From NCBI GenBank assembly GCA_002405565.1, contig DHMB01000098.1:1039-23210 (forward strand): a stretch of DNA of 22,172 nt, given 5' to 3'. The position numbers were made by a program, and so were the translations under genes. This DNA comes from Clostridiales bacterium UBA4653 (GTDB lineage: Bacteria; Bacillota; Clostridia; Oscillospirales; CAG-272). The notes under the pieces are model-generated. The model made no database searches. It was not told the origin of the DNA and worked only from the letters and a program-made list of their open reading frames with translations. This document shows positions 8,200 through 15,207 of the stretch, piece after piece (within the stretch, counting starts at the first letter, position 1; each line of letters starts with the position of its first letter).

Positions 8200-9318
8200 A
8201 TGAAGGAATATTTCGGAGAACTCAGCGTCATAGGAATGAAGGGCTGCGATAAGTTTGTCCGTCGTGTGGACGAATATCTCTGCCAATGGCGCAAGGGCGA
8301 AAAAGACACATACCTTGTCGAAGCGGATTGTCCGCGTTTCGGCACGGGCGAGGCAAAGGGGATAATAAATGCTTCGCTGCGCGGTCACGATACGTTTATA
8401 TATGTCGACCCGTTCAATTACGGCGTGACATACAATATGTACGGAATGACGGTGCCTATGAGCCCCGACGACCATTTTCAGGATCTCAAGCGCATAATCT
8501 GCGCAAACGAGAAAAAATCCCGCAGAGTATCTGTCATTATGCCGATGCTCTACGAGGGCAGACAGCACAAAAGAAACGCGCGCGAATCGCTCGACTGCGC
8601 CATGGCGCTTCAGGAGCTCGTTTCGATGGGCGTTTCAAACATACTGACCTTTGACGCACACGACCCCCGCGTTCAGAACGCAATCCCGAACAACGGCTTT
8701 GACAACGTCAGAACGACATATCAGATGCTCAAAGCCCTTGTGCGTGAATTCCCCGATATAACCTTCGATCCCAAACAGCTTATGATCATCTCCCCCGACG
8801 AGGGCGCGATGGGCAGAGGTATGTACTGCTCCTCCGTGCTCGGGCTGGAGCTGGGAATGTTTTATAAACGTCGCAACTATACCGTTGTCATCAACGGCAG
8901 AAACCCCATCGAGGCGCACGAATACCTCGGCAACAGCGTCGAAGGGCGCGACGTTATCATAATCGACGATATGATTTCCTCCGGCGACTCCGCAATCGAC
9001 GTTGCGAGAGAGCTGAAAAACCGCGGCGCAAGAAGAATTTTCATGTTTGCGACGTTCGGCCTTTTCTGCAACGGTTGCGACAATCTTGACCGTGCCTATG
9101 AAGAGGGCATAATCACAAGAATTTTCACAACCAACTTAAATTACAGAACGCAGGAAATCATCGATCGCCCGTGGTATACGGAAGTCAGCCTCTGCAAATA
9201 CGTCGCTTACCTCATAGACACCATAAACAAGGATCAGACCATAAGCGAGCTGCTCAACCCCGTCACAAGAATACATAACCTTGTCGACAGAGTCAGAGGA
9301 AACGCTGAAAAGAAATAA
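8200..9318 (+). CDS. prs: Ribose-phosphate pyrophosphokinase (long form)
   Basis: Makes PRPP from ribose-5-phosphate and ATP for nucleotide, histidine and tryptophan synthesis. At 372 residues it is longer than the usual 310-320. The phosphoribosyltransferase-type loop is VIIIDDMISSGDS at 252-264, where classical enzymes read DDxxDTAGT. MLYEGRQHKRNA (117-128) corresponds to the flexible active-site loop and FDAHDPRVQNAIP (151-163) to the classical DLHAxQIQGFF region. GGAGGG at 8185-8190 lies nine bases before ATG 8200. It belongs to a divergent clostridial-type Prs group. Whether it is the sole Prs or an accessory enzyme serving this sugar cluster cannot be judged from this window. Confidence 0.88.
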   Translation: MKEYFGELSVIGMKGCDKFVRRVDEYLCQWRKGEKDTYLVEADCPRFGTGEAKGIINASLRGHDTFIYVDPFNYGVTYNMYGMTVPMSPDDHFQDLKRIICANEKKSRRVSVIMPMLYEGRQHKRNARESLDCAMALQELVSMGVSNILTFDAHDPRVQNAIPNNGFDNVRTTYQMLKALVREFPDITFDPKQLMIISPDEGAMGRGMYCSSVLGLELGMFYKRRNYTVVINGRNPIEAHEYLGNSVEGRDVIIIDDMISSGDSAIDVARELKNRGARRIFMFATFGLFCNGCDNLDRAYEEGIITRIFTTNLNYRTQEIIDRPWYTEVSLCKYVAYLIDTINKDQTISELLNPVTRIHNLVDRVRGNAEKK

Positions 9319-9326
9319 ACAAAAAA

Positions 9327-9355
9327 CGTCCTTCCCGAACCTTTCGGGGAGGACG
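9327..9355 (-). terminator. GC-rich hairpin between prs and the PHP gene
   Basis: CGTCCTTCCCGAA (9327-9339) pairs with TTCGGGGAGGACG (9343-9355) over 13 bp with one G-T pair and a three-base loop. On the + strand the A-run precedes the stem and no T-run follows, so + transcription should pass into the PHP gene. On the - strand the stem is followed by TTTTTTG, so it has the shape of a terminator for antisense transcription. It could also act as a processing or stability element in the + transcript. Confidence 0.5.
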
Positions 9356-9377
9356 GACTTATGCGAGGTATATACAT

Positions 9378-10433
9378 ATGAAAAATTATCTCCTCCCGCC
9401 GGAAGGCTCATTCTTCAAGGCAAATATGCATTGCCACAGCACCCTTTCCGACGGCAAGCTCACAGTCGAACAGATAAAGGAGCTTTATAAAAACGCGGGA
9501 TATTCGATTGTCGCGTTTACGGATCATAACGTCCTCATCGACCATTCCGACCTTGCGGACGACGGCTTTATGCCCATAACAGGCTATGAATATGACATTT
9601 TTGACGAGAGAGGCGACCGTTCGTACAGTCACACCCCGCTCGTCCATATCTGCTTCTATGCAAAGGATCCGCACAACGACGTCCTCCCCTGCTATAACGC
9701 AAACCAGATATCGGATCGCCACGCAGACCTGCGCGAAAAGCAGAAATATTCCGGCACGCCGGACTATGTCCGCAGCTATAAAAACATAAACGAGACGATC
9801 GCGCAGACCTGTTCCGAGGGCTTCCTTGCAAGCCTCTGTCACCCGACATGGTCTGAACAGGATCTGGACGAATACAGAAATATCGAAGGCATTTTCGCAA
9901 TGGAAATCCTCAACTACGGTTGCTGGACGGAGGGCTATAACGAAATAAACGATCACGCTTATGACGAGCTCTGCCGCAGAGGAAAGAAGATATATTGCAT
10001 CGCCTCGGACGACAACCACAATAATTTCCCGCCCGACAGCCCGAAATTCGATTCTCTCGGCGGCTTTATAATGATAAAGGCTCCGAAGCTCGAATATTCG
10101 GCGATAATGAAGGCGCTTGAAAACGGCGATTTTTATGCTTCGTCCGGCCCCGAAATATATGAAATGTGGACAGAGGGCGAGGAGCTTCATATAAAAACGT
10201 CGCCCGCGGCAAGAATTGCTCTCACAACCTACGGCAGGCGCGCAGGCGTTTGCACAGGCGAAAAAAAGGGCGATCTGATAACCGAGGCGGTATTCAAATG
10301 CTCCGGACTTTACGATCGCTATTGCCGCGTCACGGTTGATGACGGGCAGGGGCATTTTGCATGGACTCGCGCATATTTTGATTGCTGCAAGATGGAAAAC
10401 GGTCGCTATGACGACGTTCCCTTCAGAAAATAA
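9378..10433 (+). CDS. PHP-domain phosphoesterase
   Basis: A 351-residue protein of the PHP (polymerase and histidinol phosphatase) superfamily, metal-dependent phosphoesterases. Ligand motifs appear in order: NMHCHSTLSDG with His18, His20 and Asp25; FTDHN with Asp49 and His50; a Glu in TGYEYD; LCHP; and SDDNHN near residues 211-216. The C-terminal 90 residues (about 260-351) form a less conserved beta-rich segment. Relatives include TrpH/RNase AM-like phosphatases and 5-phosphoribosyl 1,2-cyclic phosphate phosphodiesterase, but the exact substrate is unknown. GAGGT at 9364-9368 is nine bases before the ATG. It is the last gene of the rhamnose-side cluster; the aromatic operon promoter begins about 43 bases after its stop. 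Confidence 0.85.
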   Translation: MKNYLLPPEGSFFKANMHCHSTLSDGKLTVEQIKELYKNAGYSIVAFTDHNVLIDHSDLADDGFMPITGYEYDIFDERGDRSYSHTPLVHICFYAKDPHNDVLPCYNANQISDRHADLREKQKYSGTPDYVRSYKNINETIAQTCSEGFLASLCHPTWSEQDLDEYRNIEGIFAMEILNYGCWTEGYNEINDHAYDELCRRGKKIYCIASDDNHNNFPPDSPKFDSLGGFIMIKAPKLEYSAIMKALENGDFYASSGPEIYEMWTEGEELHIKTSPAARIALTTYGRRAGVCTGEKKGDLITEAVFKCSGLYDRYCRVTVDDGQGHFAWTRAYFDCCKMENGRYDDVPFRK

Positions 10434-10475
10434 TCCTTTTTTACAGAAATTCTTCAATATTTTTTCAAAAAAAGA

Positions 10476-10504
10476 TTGACTTGCGGCGATTTTGAGTGTA
10501 TAAT
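10476..10504 (+). promoter_or_regulatory. Promoter of the aromatic amino acid operon
   Basis: TTGACT (10476-10481) and TATAAT (10499-10504) are separated by exactly 17 bases, a near-perfect housekeeping-sigma promoter with an A/T-rich stretch upstream. Transcription should begin near 10511, giving a leader of about 260 bases before the first biosynthetic gene. Confidence 0.85.
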
Positions 10505-10551
10505 ACAACATCATCAAGAAAAAATTTTGCCGTAAGGAGGACGATGGTAAT

Positions 10552-10623
10552 ATGAAGCGCTATTATTTTGCTATGCGATTTAACTATTATTATTACTTTA
10601 CGTCGTCCGCCCGTGAGCAATAA
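10552..10623 (+). CDS. Phe/Tyr-rich leader peptide of the aromatic operon
   Basis: A 23-codon open frame, too short for normal gene calling. It starts with ATG at 10552 behind a strong AAGGAGG (10534-10540, 11 bases upstream) and ends with TAA at 10621-10623. Codons 4-5 and 12-15 are Tyr, and codons 6, 10 and 16 are Phe, so 9 of 23 residues are Tyr or Phe; there is no Trp. The run YYYYF spans 10585-10599. The operon downstream makes exactly Phe and Tyr, and hairpins follow immediately. I infer a regulatory peptide whose translation senses charged tRNA-Tyr and tRNA-Phe, as in classical attenuation. An in-frame stop ends the nearby ATG at 10544 after three codons, so the start at 10552 is preferred. 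Confidence 0.85.
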   Translation: MKRYYFAMRFNYYYYFTSSAREQ

Positions 10624-10664
10624 AAGCCGCATAGCTTTGTATTTTGAATGAATACTTTGTTTTG

Positions 10665-10705
10665 CCGCAGAGCTCGCAGGGCGAGCTTTGCGGTATCTTT
10701 ATTTC
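10665..10705 (+). terminator. First leader hairpin, possible terminator
   Basis: A stem of CCGCAGAGCTCGC (10665-10677) with GCGAGCTTTGCGG (10681-10693) has one G-U pair and a three-base loop. It is followed by TATCTTTATTTC, a mediocre T-run. It may act as a first, weaker terminator, or as the fold that sequesters segments otherwise used in the antiterminator. Confidence 0.55.
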
Positions 10706-10706
10706 G

Positions 10707-10752
10707 TACCGCAGAGCCTCTTATGCAATGGCTTTTGCGGTATTTTTATTTT
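10707..10752 (+). terminator. Attenuator terminator before the aminotransferase gene
   Basis: TACCGCAGAGCC (10707-10718) pairs with GGCTTTTGCGGTA (10730-10742) with one bulged base and an 11-base loop. TTTTTATTTT follows (10743-10752). This is an intrinsic-terminator shape ending 20 bases before the first biosynthetic start codon, so it can control the whole operon. Confidence 0.8.
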
Positions 10753-10771
10753 CTGAAAGGAAGTGGGGATA

Positions 10772-11959
10772 ATGTTGCCCGAAAAAATGATTGAGCTGGG
10801 AAACCGCAGCTCTGTGATACGTCAGCTTTTTGAATACGGCAAGAAGAGAAAAAGCGAGATCGGGGAGGAAAACGTTTTTGATTTCAGCATAGGCAATCCG
10901 AGCGTTCCCGCACCGGAGATTGTTGATAAAACGCTTATAAAGCTTATTTCCGAAGGCGGCGATCTTCATTGCTATACCTCCGCGGCAGGCGATATGAACG
11001 TCCGCAAATCAATTGCGGAATATCTGAACAAAACCTATGGCGCAAGCGAAACGGCGAGCCGCATATATCTTACGGTCGGCGCGGCGGCGGCGCTGACAAT
11101 CTCTCTCGGAGCGCTTGTCTGCGAGGGGGACGAGGTTATAGTTTTTGCGCCGTTCTTCCCGGAATATCGCGTGTTTGCCGAGAAAGCGGGGGCAAAAGTC
11201 GTTGTATGTCCTCCGCCGAAGGACTTTCAGATTGATTTTGAAGCGCTGAAAAAGAGAATAAACGAAAACACCAAGGCGCTGATAATAAATTCCCCTTCAA
11301 ACCCCTCGGGCGCAATACTGACGGAGAAAACTCTCTCCTCCCTTTCGCTCCTGCTCGATGAAAAGATGAAGGAATACGGTCACCCGATATACGTCATCTC
11401 GGACGAGCCGTACAGGGAGCTCGTCTACGACGGAAAAACAACCCCGTACACGGCGAAATTCATCAAAAATACAATCAGCTGTTATTCGTTCAGCAAGTCC
11501 CTTTCCCTTCCCGGAGAGCGCATAGGCTATATATGCGTCTGCTCCGAATGTGAGGATGGCGACAGAATCTTCTCCGCCGTCTGCGGCGCGGGAAGGGCGC
11601 TCGGCTTTGTCTGCGCTCCGTCGCTGTTCCAGAAAATGATACCGTCGGTCATAGGCAAAACGTCCGATCTTTCTGTTTACGCTTCAAACCGCGCGTTGCT
11701 TTATGAAAGACTGACCGCCCTCGGCTTTGACGCCGTATATCCGGACGGAGCGTTTTATCTCTTCGTAAAATCGCCGGAGGAGGATGAAAACGAATTCTGC
11801 GAAAAAGCGAAAAAATACGAGCTTCTGCTCGTGCCCTCGGGCGACTTCGGCGTCGGAGGCTATGTCAGAATCGCATATTGCGTTTCGGAGAGCGTCATTA
11901 AAAACTCGCTGCCCGCATTTGAAAAGCTGGCAAAGGAATACGGACTCGGAAAAAGGTAA
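10772..11959 (+). CDS. PLP-dependent class I/II aminotransferase (probable aromatic/aspartate type)
   Basis: A fold-type I aminotransferase of 395 residues. SIGNPSVPAP (39-48) is the N-terminal substrate/loop region, SPSNPSG (174-180) holds the Asn that contacts PLP, SDEPYREL (210-217) the Asp-x-x-Tyr pair, SFSKSLSLPGERIG (239-252) the Schiff-base Lys242 and phosphate-binding Arg250, and VRIAYC near the C terminus the substrate-carboxylate Arg. ATG 10772 is chosen because AAAGGA (10756-10761) is correctly spaced; a GTG nine bases upstream is too close to that site. As first gene of the Phe/Tyr operon it probably transaminates phenylpyruvate and 4-hydroxyphenylpyruvate, or prephenate to arogenate. 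Aspartate aminotransferase activity is the main alternative. Confidence 0.88.
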   Translation: MLPEKMIELGNRSSVIRQLFEYGKKRKSEIGEENVFDFSIGNPSVPAPEIVDKTLIKLISEGGDLHCYTSAAGDMNVRKSIAEYLNKTYGASETASRIYLTVGAAAALTISLGALVCEGDEVIVFAPFFPEYRVFAEKAGAKVVVCPPPKDFQIDFEALKKRINENTKALIINSPSNPSGAILTEKTLSSLSLLLDEKMKEYGHPIYVISDEPYRELVYDGKTTPYTAKFIKNTISCYSFSKSLSLPGERIGYICVCSECEDGDRIFSAVCGAGRALGFVCAPSLFQKMIPSVIGKTSDLSVYASNRALLYERLTALGFDAVYPDGAFYLFVKSPEEDENEFCEKAKKYELLLVPSGDFGVGGYVRIAYCVSESVIKNSLPAFEKLAKEYGLGKR

Positions 11960-11967
11960 AATAATAT

Positions 11968-13047
11968 ATGGAAAATAAACTGACACTTGCAAGGAAAAAA
12001 ATTTCGGAAGTAGACCGAAAAATAGCGGAGCTCTTTGAGGAAAGAATGCGTGCCTCGGAGGACGTTGCGGATTACAAGCGCAAATGCGGACTGCCGATTG
12101 AGGATCCCGTCCGCGAGGACGAGCTGATAAAGAAAAACTCGGCTCTCGTTCCGGAGGACATCCGCCCGTATTATATAGGCTTCCAGAAGGACATAATGAA
12201 AGCGTCCAAGGCTTATCAGCGGCGGCTGATTGAAGGCGAAAAGATTGCATATTGCGGCGAGGAGGGCGCCTTTGCCTTCTTTACGGCAAAGAAGCTCTTC
12301 CCGGACAGCACGCCCGTCGCAAAAAACAGCTTTGAGGAAGCATATGACTCGGTATCGTCCGGCGAATGTGAGCTTGCCGTCATCCCGCTTGAAAACAGCT
12401 ATGCGGGCGAGGTCGGGCAGGTGACGGATATGCTCTTTTCCGGCTCGCTTTGCGTAAACGCTGTTTATGACGTTGCCGTCGAACAGTCGCTTATGGCGGT
12501 GAGCGGCGCAAGCGTCGAAAAAATAAAGAAGGTTATAAGTCATCCGCAGGCGCTGGCGCAATGCGCAAAGTTCATATCGTCCCACGGCTGGGAAACGGAA
12601 ACCGCGCAGAGCACTTCGTCCGCGGCGCTGGAGGTGTCGCAGATGGGCGATGAAACCGTTGCGGCGATCGGCTGCGCGGAGGCGGCAGAGCTTTACGGGC
12701 TCTCCGTTCTGCAAAAGAATATAAACGAAAGCAGAGCAAACACAACCCGCTTCGGAGTATTTTCAAGAGCGGAAAATACCTCGGCGGGATATTCGGAATC
12801 GGACGGCTTTTCCCTTGTGTTCACCGTCAAAAACGAGGCGGGCGCACTTGCGGACGCGCTGGGCGTAATCGGCGAGGCGGGGTTCAACATGAGAACGCTG
12901 CGTTCAAGACCGAGAAAAGAGCTCGTCTGGAATTATTATTTCTATCTCGAAGCCGAGGGCGCGCTCCGCTCCGAGGCGGGAGAAAAAATGCTCGAAGGTC
13001 TGCGCAAATACTGCGACAGGCTAAAGGTCGTCGGAATTTACAGATAA
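11968..13047 (+). CDS. pheA: Chorismate mutase / prephenate dehydratase (P-protein)
   Basis: A bifunctional enzyme turning chorismate into prephenate and then phenylpyruvate. An AroQ-type helical chorismate mutase domain occupies about 1-88 (conserved Arg/Lys in LARKKISEVDRKI and VADYKRK). The prephenate dehydratase domain is about 91-268, with PLENSYAGEV (140-149) and the catalytic TRF at 260-262. The ACT domain, about 280-359, carries GALAD (292-296) and RSRP (312-315); the second corresponds to the Phe-binding ESRP motif with Arg in place of Glu. Length 359 is usual for clostridial P-proteins. It starts eight bases after the aminotransferase stop. ACT-mediated Phe inhibition is expected from the family but is not proven, given the changed motif. 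Confidence 0.95.
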   Translation: MENKLTLARKKISEVDRKIAELFEERMRASEDVADYKRKCGLPIEDPVREDELIKKNSALVPEDIRPYYIGFQKDIMKASKAYQRRLIEGEKIAYCGEEGAFAFFTAKKLFPDSTPVAKNSFEEAYDSVSSGECELAVIPLENSYAGEVGQVTDMLFSGSLCVNAVYDVAVEQSLMAVSGASVEKIKKVISHPQALAQCAKFISSHGWETETAQSTSSAALEVSQMGDETVAAIGCAEAAELYGLSVLQKNINESRANTTRFGVFSRAENTSAGYSESDGFSLVFTVKNEAGALADALGVIGEAGFNMRTLRSRPRKELVWNYYFYLEAEGALRSEAGEKMLEGLRKYCDRLKVVGIYR

Positions 13048-13066
13048 GAAGCAAAACGGAGGAATT

Positions 13067-14068
13067 ATGCAGGTCAACGTCAATCTCGGAGAAAGGTCAT
13101 ATGCGATAACAATCGAAAAGGGCGCGCTTTCTCATATCGGAAGCTATATTCCGCAGGGCGGAAAGACCCTCGTCGTAACGGATGACGGAGTTCCCGCAGG
13201 GTATGCAAAAGCCGTTGCGGACGGAATGGAAAATGCCGTAACGGTCACTTTGCCGCAGGGAGAAGCAACAAAGAACTTCGAAAGCTACAAAGCGCTCTGC
13301 GAAAAGCTGCTTGAGCTCGGATTTACAAGGAGCGATAAGGTTATAGCCGTCGGGGGCGGGGTCGTCGGAGATCTTGCGGGCTTTGCCGCCTCGACATATA
13401 TGCGCGGGATAGATTTTTATAACGTTCCGACAACGCTCCTCTCGCAGGTCGACTCCTCCGTCGGCGGAAAGACGGCAATCGACCTTTGCGGAATAAAAAA
13501 CATAATCGGTACGTTCTATCAGCCGAAGGCTGTCATAATCGACCCCGACGTTCTGAAAACTCTTGACCGTCGGCAGTATGCCTGCGGAATGGCGGAGGCG
13601 CTGAAAATGGCGGCAACGTCAAGCGGCGAGCTTTTTGAGATGATCGAGGGCGGGATAGACGAGCGCAACATAGAAGAAATGATTGCGCGCGCCGTCGGCA
13701 TAAAGGCGGACGTCGTTTCAAAGGACGAAAAGGAAGCGGGACTGCGGAAAATCCTCAATTTCGGGCATACCATAGGTCACGGAATCGAAAGTCTCGGAGA
13801 GCTTTATCATGGCGAATGCGTCGCGCTCGGAATGCTCTGTATGTGCTCGGGAGACGTCCGTCCGCGCATTGAAAAGGTGATGAAGTCGCTCGGAATTCCG
13901 ACAAAGATAAAAGCGGACAGAGAGAAGATAATCTCCGCCGTCTGTCACGATAAGAAAATGCAGGGAGAAACGATAAGCGCTGTATTTGTGGACAGGATAG
14001 GGTCGTTTGAAATAAGAAAAGCAACGCCGGAGGAGCTTTCCGAAAGGCTCTCCGAAATTCTCATATAA
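13067..14068 (+). CDS. aroB: 3-dehydroquinate synthase
   Basis: Converts DAHP to 3-dehydroquinate, the second shikimate-pathway step, using NAD and a divalent metal. The 333 residues are slightly shorter than E. coli AroB (362). The NAD-binding segment is AVGGGVVGDLAGFAAS (94-109). The substrate region VPTTLLSQVDSSVGGKTAID (120-139) is fully conserved. The metal ligands are Glu177 in GMAEALK, His234 in NFGHTIGH and His248 in YHGE. GGAGG at 13058-13062 precedes the ATG. It lies 19 bases after pheA and 11 bases before aroC. Confidence 0.96.
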   Translation: MQVNVNLGERSYAITIEKGALSHIGSYIPQGGKTLVVTDDGVPAGYAKAVADGMENAVTVTLPQGEATKNFESYKALCEKLLELGFTRSDKVIAVGGGVVGDLAGFAASTYMRGIDFYNVPTTLLSQVDSSVGGKTAIDLCGIKNIIGTFYQPKAVIIDPDVLKTLDRRQYACGMAEALKMAATSSGELFEMIEGGIDERNIEEMIARAVGIKADVVSKDEKEAGLRKILNFGHTIGHGIESLGELYHGECVALGMLCMCSGDVRPRIEKVMKSLGIPTKIKADREKIISAVCHDKKMQGETISAVFVDRIGSFEIRKATPEELSERLSEILI

Positions 14069-14079
14069 AGGAGCGGACA

Positions 14080-15207
14080 ATGAAAAACACATTCGGACAG
14101 AGCGTCAGCGTAACGGTATTCGGCGAGAGCCACGGAGAATATATCGGCGCCGTCATCGACGGGCTTGCCCCCGGGATAAAGATTGACGAAGAATTCATCT
14201 CAGGCAGACTTGCAAGGCGCAGACCGAGCGGCGAAATATCGACAAAAAGACAGGAAAAGGACGAATTCCGCATTGTCAGCGGCTGTTACGACGGCTATTC
14301 GACAGGCACTCCGCTCTGCATAGTCATCCCGAACGCCGACACCCGCAGCGCGGACTATAAAAGCACGGCTTCCCTTGCCCGTCCGTCACACGCGGACTAT
14401 GCGGCATACTGCAAGTATCACGGCTTTGAGGATTACCGCGGCGGCGGGCATTTTTCCGGCAGGATAACGGCGGCGATAGTTGTGGCGGGCGCAATCTGCG
14501 AGCTTGCTCTCGCAATGCGCGGCGTTACAGTCGGCACGCACATTCTCCGTATCGGAAAAGCGGAGGACAGGCATTTTTCGGATATAAAAGCGGAGATAGA
14601 AGCAATCAAGAAAAAGACGCTTCCCGTCATCTGCGACGAGGCGGGCGAGAATATGAAAAAAGAGATACTTTCGGCAAAGGAGCAGGCGGACAGTATCGGC
14701 GGAGCGACGGAAACAGCGGTTTTCGGGCTTCCGGCGGGAATCGGCGAGCCCTTCTTTGACAGTCTCGAAAGCACAATATCACACGCCGTTTTCTCCGTTC
14801 CCGCAATAAAGGGAATAGCGTTCGGGGCGGGATTCGGCTTCTGCGATATGCTCGGCAGCGAGGCAAACGACCGGTACACAATAGATAACGGCAGCGTAAC
14901 TACGAAAACAAACAACTGCGGCGGCATATGCGGCGGCATATCGATAGGCACACCCGTCGTCTTCTCCTGCGCCGTCAAGCCCACGCCATCAATCGGCAAG
15001 GAGCAGGACACAATCGATTTTATAAAAAACGAAAACGCAAAGCTGAAAATAACAGGCAGGCACGACCCCGCAATAATTCACAGGGCTTGCCCCGTCATCG
15101 ACGCTGTGACGGCGATCGCCGTCTGCGACGCTATGGCGGTTCGTTTCGGAACGGATTTTCCGCATATGAAAGTCACTGCCGATATAAAAAAGGAAGGCGA
15201 AAGATGA
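14080..15207 (+). CDS. aroC: Chorismate synthase
   Basis: Makes chorismate from EPSP with reduced FMN as cofactor, the last common shikimate step. The 375 residues match the family (about 350-390). The N-terminal FGESHG holds the conserved His18; RRRPSG is at about 46-51. YRGGGHFSGR replaces the more common GGGRSSAR form, a variant I associate with clostridial enzymes. Near the C terminus, the RHDPAI loop carries the conserved Arg-His-Asp. AAAGGAG precedes ATG 14080, and its stop overlaps the aroE-aroK start as ATGA (15204-15207), so translation is probably coupled. Confidence 0.96.
   Translation: MKNTFGQSVSVTVFGESHGEYIGAVIDGLAPGIKIDEEFISGRLARRRPSGEISTKRQEKDEFRIVSGCYDGYSTGTPLCIVIPNADTRSADYKSTASLARPSHADYAAYCKYHGFEDYRGGGHFSGRITAAIVVAGAICELALAMRGVTVGTHILRIGKAEDRHFSDIKAEIEAIKKKTLPVICDEAGENMKKEILSAKEQADSIGGATETAVFGLPAGIGEPFFDSLESTISHAVFSVPAIKGIAFGAGFGFCDMLGSEANDRYTIDNGSVTTKTNNCGGICGGISIGTPVVFSCAVKPTPSIGKEQDTIDFIKNENAKLKITGRHDPAIIHRACPVIDAVTAIAVCDAMAVRFGTDFPHMKVTADIKKEGER

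Larger units (their letters stand above)
10624..10752 (+). promoter_or_regulatory. Transcription attenuator of the aromatic operon (alternative RNA folds)
   Basis: Five RNA segments can pair in two exclusive sets. Fold 1: 10665-10677 with 10681-10693 (13 bp), and 10707-10718 with 10730-10742 followed by a T-run (terminator). Fold 2: 10633-10639 with 10668-10674 (7 bp, one G-U), and 10685-10695 with 10707-10717 (11 bp, one G-U), which blocks the terminator stem. A ribosome at the leader stop codon would cover the 10633 segment and favour fold 1. A ribosome stalled at the Tyr/Phe run would leave it free and favour fold 2. The pairings are read from the sequence; the mechanism is inferred. Confidence 0.75.

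Noticed and set aside
7534..8568. Long - strand frame of 344 codons across the aldolase/prs junction
   Set aside because: It overlaps two well-conserved + strand genes, has no recognisable domains and a composition typical of an antisense shadow. Similar frames at 495-1241, 3290-4180, 9408-10517, 11860-12714 and 17281-18132 were rejected for the same reason.
10434..10475. Terminator after the PHP gene
   Set aside because: T-rich runs are present but I see no convincing stem before them, so no terminator is called.
10505..10771. T-box riboswitch in the aromatic leader
   Set aside because: I could not find the conserved T-box sequence (AGGGTGGNACCGCG-like) or a specifier-loop arrangement. The Tyr/Phe-rich peptide and exclusive hairpins explain the region better.
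14928..15203. Longer start for the AroE-AroK protein
   Set aside because: The first 92 codons are an out-of-frame reading of aroC. ATG 15204 starts the SDH fold and overlaps the aroC stop in the same ATGA pattern as its neighbours.
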